From: Cytophagales bacterium
GTDB lineage: Bacteria; Bacteroidota; Bacteroidia; Cytophagales; Cyclobacteriaceae
Direction of reading: 5' to 3'
NCBI GenBank assembly: GCA_024643485.1
Contig: JAHEMU010000139.1
Coordinates: 1 to 7,018, forward strand
Length of the DNA stretch: 7,018 bases
Part shown: positions 5,949-7,018 of the stretch, piece after piece
Position numbering within the stretch: the stretch's first letter is position 1
How the letters are laid out: each line of letters opens with the position of its first letter
The notes under the pieces: model-generated
The model's database searches: none
Seen by the model: only the letters and a program-made list of their open reading frames with translations
What the model was told of the DNA's origin: nothing
Program-made: the position numbers and the translations under genes

Positions 5949-6781
5949 TCTTCTTCAAATTGGATTTGATTCACCAACCAATGGGCTTTCACTTCATGCA
6001 AGAAATTTTCCAATTCGTGTAAAGGCACCATATTAGGGCCATCACTCAATGCTTTTGATGGATCTGGATGTGTTTCTATAAAGAATCCGTCCACTCCAAC
6101 CGCAGCAGCAGCCTTGGCTAAATAAATTGCATACTCTCGTTGTCCTCCACTTTTTCCACCTGCGCCACCGGGTTGCTGAACAGAGTGGGTCACATCAAAA
6201 ACTACTGGAGCAAACGCTCTCATTTGGGGAAGCGATCTGTAATCAACAACTAACGTATGATATCCAAAGGAAGCACCTCTTTCCGTTAATATGATTTTAT
6301 TATTGCCAGTAGATTTTACTTTATTAACAGCGTATTGCATATCACTTGCTGCCATAAACTGACCTTTTTTAATATTAATGGTACAGCCAGAGTTTCCTGC
6401 TGCAACCAATAGATCTGTTTGACGACACAAGAATGCAGGGATTTGCATTACATCCACCACTTCACCTACGGGTCCAATTTGAGCTGTTTCGTGAATGTCA
6501 GTTACCACTGGAACGCCCACTTTTTCCTTAATCATCTGAAGTATCTTCACACCTTCAGTTAAACCCGGTCCGCGAAATGAATCCACGGAAGTTCGGTTAG
6601 CTTTATCAAATGAAGCTTTAAAAACATAATCGAAATTAAGCTCATCGCAAATAGCTTTTACTTTCGTGGCCACTTCTAAGCAAAGGTCTGCAGACTCAAT
6701 GACACAAGGACCTGACATTAACAAAGGTCTTTCACCTCCGACAGTAATGTCTTGATTTAGATTGAATGAAAATGAATGCAT
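5945..6781 (-). CDS. kdsA: 3-deoxy-8-phosphooctulonate synthase (KDO-8-phosphate synthase), metal-dependent class
   Basis: A 278-residue cytoplasmic enzyme that condenses phosphoenolpyruvate with D-arabinose-5-phosphate to give KDO-8-phosphate, the first committed step toward the KDO sugar of LPS. Family motifs are all present: GPCVIES (24-30), KASFDKANRTS (55-65), TDIHE (94-98), IPAFLCRQTDLL (114-125), NIKKGQF (136-142), TERGASFGY (166-174), DVTHSVQQPGG (196-206), ETHPDP (236-241) and DGPNM (247-251). C26, H199, E236 and D247 have nearly the same spacing as the metal ligands C11, H185, E222 and D233 of the Aquifex aeolicus enzyme, whereas E. coli KdsA has Asn in place of the Cys. This one should therefore be the metal-dependent type. 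Full length; the ATG overlaps the stop of the upstream epimerase gene (TAATG), so the two are translationally coupled. The stop overlaps that of the convergent DUF4159 gene. Confidence 0.97.
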   Translation of the reverse strand: MHSFSFNLNQDITVGGERPLLMSGPCVIESADLCLEVATKVKAICDELNFDYVFKASFDKANRTSVDSFRGPGLTEGVKILQMIKEKVGVPVVTDIHETAQIGPVGEVVDVMQIPAFLCRQTDLLVAAGNSGCTINIKKGQFMAASDMQYAVNKVKSTGNNKIILTERGASFGYHTLVVDYRSLPQMRAFAPVVFDVTHSVQQPGGAGGKSGGQREYAIYLAKAAAAVGVDGFFIETHPDPSKALSDGPNMVPLHELENFLHEVKAHWLVNQIQFEED

Positions 6782-7018
6782 TATTTTATATCATAATAAG
6801 ATTTGTACCAATTAATAAATTGCTCAATGCCATATCCAATTGAAGTATTTGGTTTGTAGTCCAAATCATTAATTAAATCTTGTACATCAGCCCATGTAGC
6901 AGATACGTCTCCCGGTTGGATGGGTAACATATTCTTTTTCGCTTCTTTTCCAGTTTGCTTCTCGATTTCAGTAATAAAATCCATTAGCTCCACTGTATTA
7001 TTATTCCCTATATTGTAC
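6781..7018 (-). CDS. C-terminal fragment of NAD-dependent nucleotide-sugar epimerase (UDP-glucuronate 4-epimerase-like), cut by window edge
   Basis: The reading frame stays open to the window edge, so this is the last 78 codons of a longer gene and has no start here; the GTG at 6993 is an internal valine codon. The fragment begins YNIGNNNTVELMDFI, the signature that follows the substrate-binding part of extended short-chain dehydrogenase/epimerases. It continues with an EIEKQTGKEAKK helix, LPIQPGDVSATWADV and a final GIEQFINWYKSYY. This pattern is that of UDP-glucuronate 4-epimerase/CapI-like enzymes, which interconvert UDP-GlcA and UDP-GalA for LPS or capsule. The catalytic Tyr-x-x-x-Lys and the Rossmann motif lie outside the window, so exact substrate is uncertain. 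Its TAA overlaps the kdsA ATG, which supports a shared surface-polysaccharide role. Confidence 0.85.
   Translation of the reverse strand, partial: YNIGNNNTVELMDFITEIEKQTGKEAKKNMLPIQPGDVSATWADVQDLINDLDYKPNTSIGYGIEQFINWYKSYYDIK

Noticed and set aside
6991..6993. GTG at 6993 as the start of a small separate gene
   Set aside because: The frame continues upstream to the window edge with an epimerase signature (YNIGN), so this is an internal valine codon of a truncated gene.

Overview
The window looks like chromosomal DNA from an AT-rich Bacteroidota bacterium, probably of the Flavobacteriales or a close relative. Three things point there. Start codons lack Shine-Dalgarno sequences and are preceded by A/T-rich stretches. 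Two TAnnTTTG-type -7 elements sit upstream of genes. The gene content is typical of the phylum: a PIF1-like helicase with a C-terminal helix-turn-helix, a DUF4159 protein, and an OprP-like porin with a conserved PMGIINEFHEP block. The lineage is inferred from these traits, not from a database match.

Layout from left to right. Bases 1-165 are very AT-rich and lead into a PIF1/RecD-like SF1 helicase (166-2379, +). Converging on it, and overlapping its 3' end by 14 bp, is a three-gene minus-strand operon read from 4570 down to 2366. In transcription order it encodes an outer-membrane porin, a small exported FMN-binding-domain protein with a covalent flavinylation motif (SGATIS), and a four-helix membrane protein with a paired-histidine HxH motif. 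A 155-bp divergent intergenic region separates the porin from a plus-strand pair: a ferritin with a complete ferroxidase centre (4726-5292) and a translationally coupled exported DUF4159 protein (5292-5948). The DUF4159 gene converges on a minus-strand pair with a 4-bp stop overlap. That pair is KDO-8-phosphate synthase (kdsA, 5945-6781) and, upstream and cut by the window edge, the C-terminus of a nucleotide-sugar epimerase (6781-7018).

The helicase serves DNA maintenance. The epimerase and KdsA serve LPS or capsule sugar synthesis and are coupled by a TAATG overlap. The least ordinary part is the centre: a porin, flavinylated-protein and membrane-protein cassette back to back with ferritin. 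The likely theme is extracytoplasmic redox chemistry, perhaps linked to iron, but only the flavin motif and the ferroxidase residues are directly visible. Gene packing is very tight: every gene-gene junction overlaps or nearly touches except the ferritin/porin divergent gap. No tRNA, rRNA, CRISPR array, insertion sequence or other mobile element was seen.
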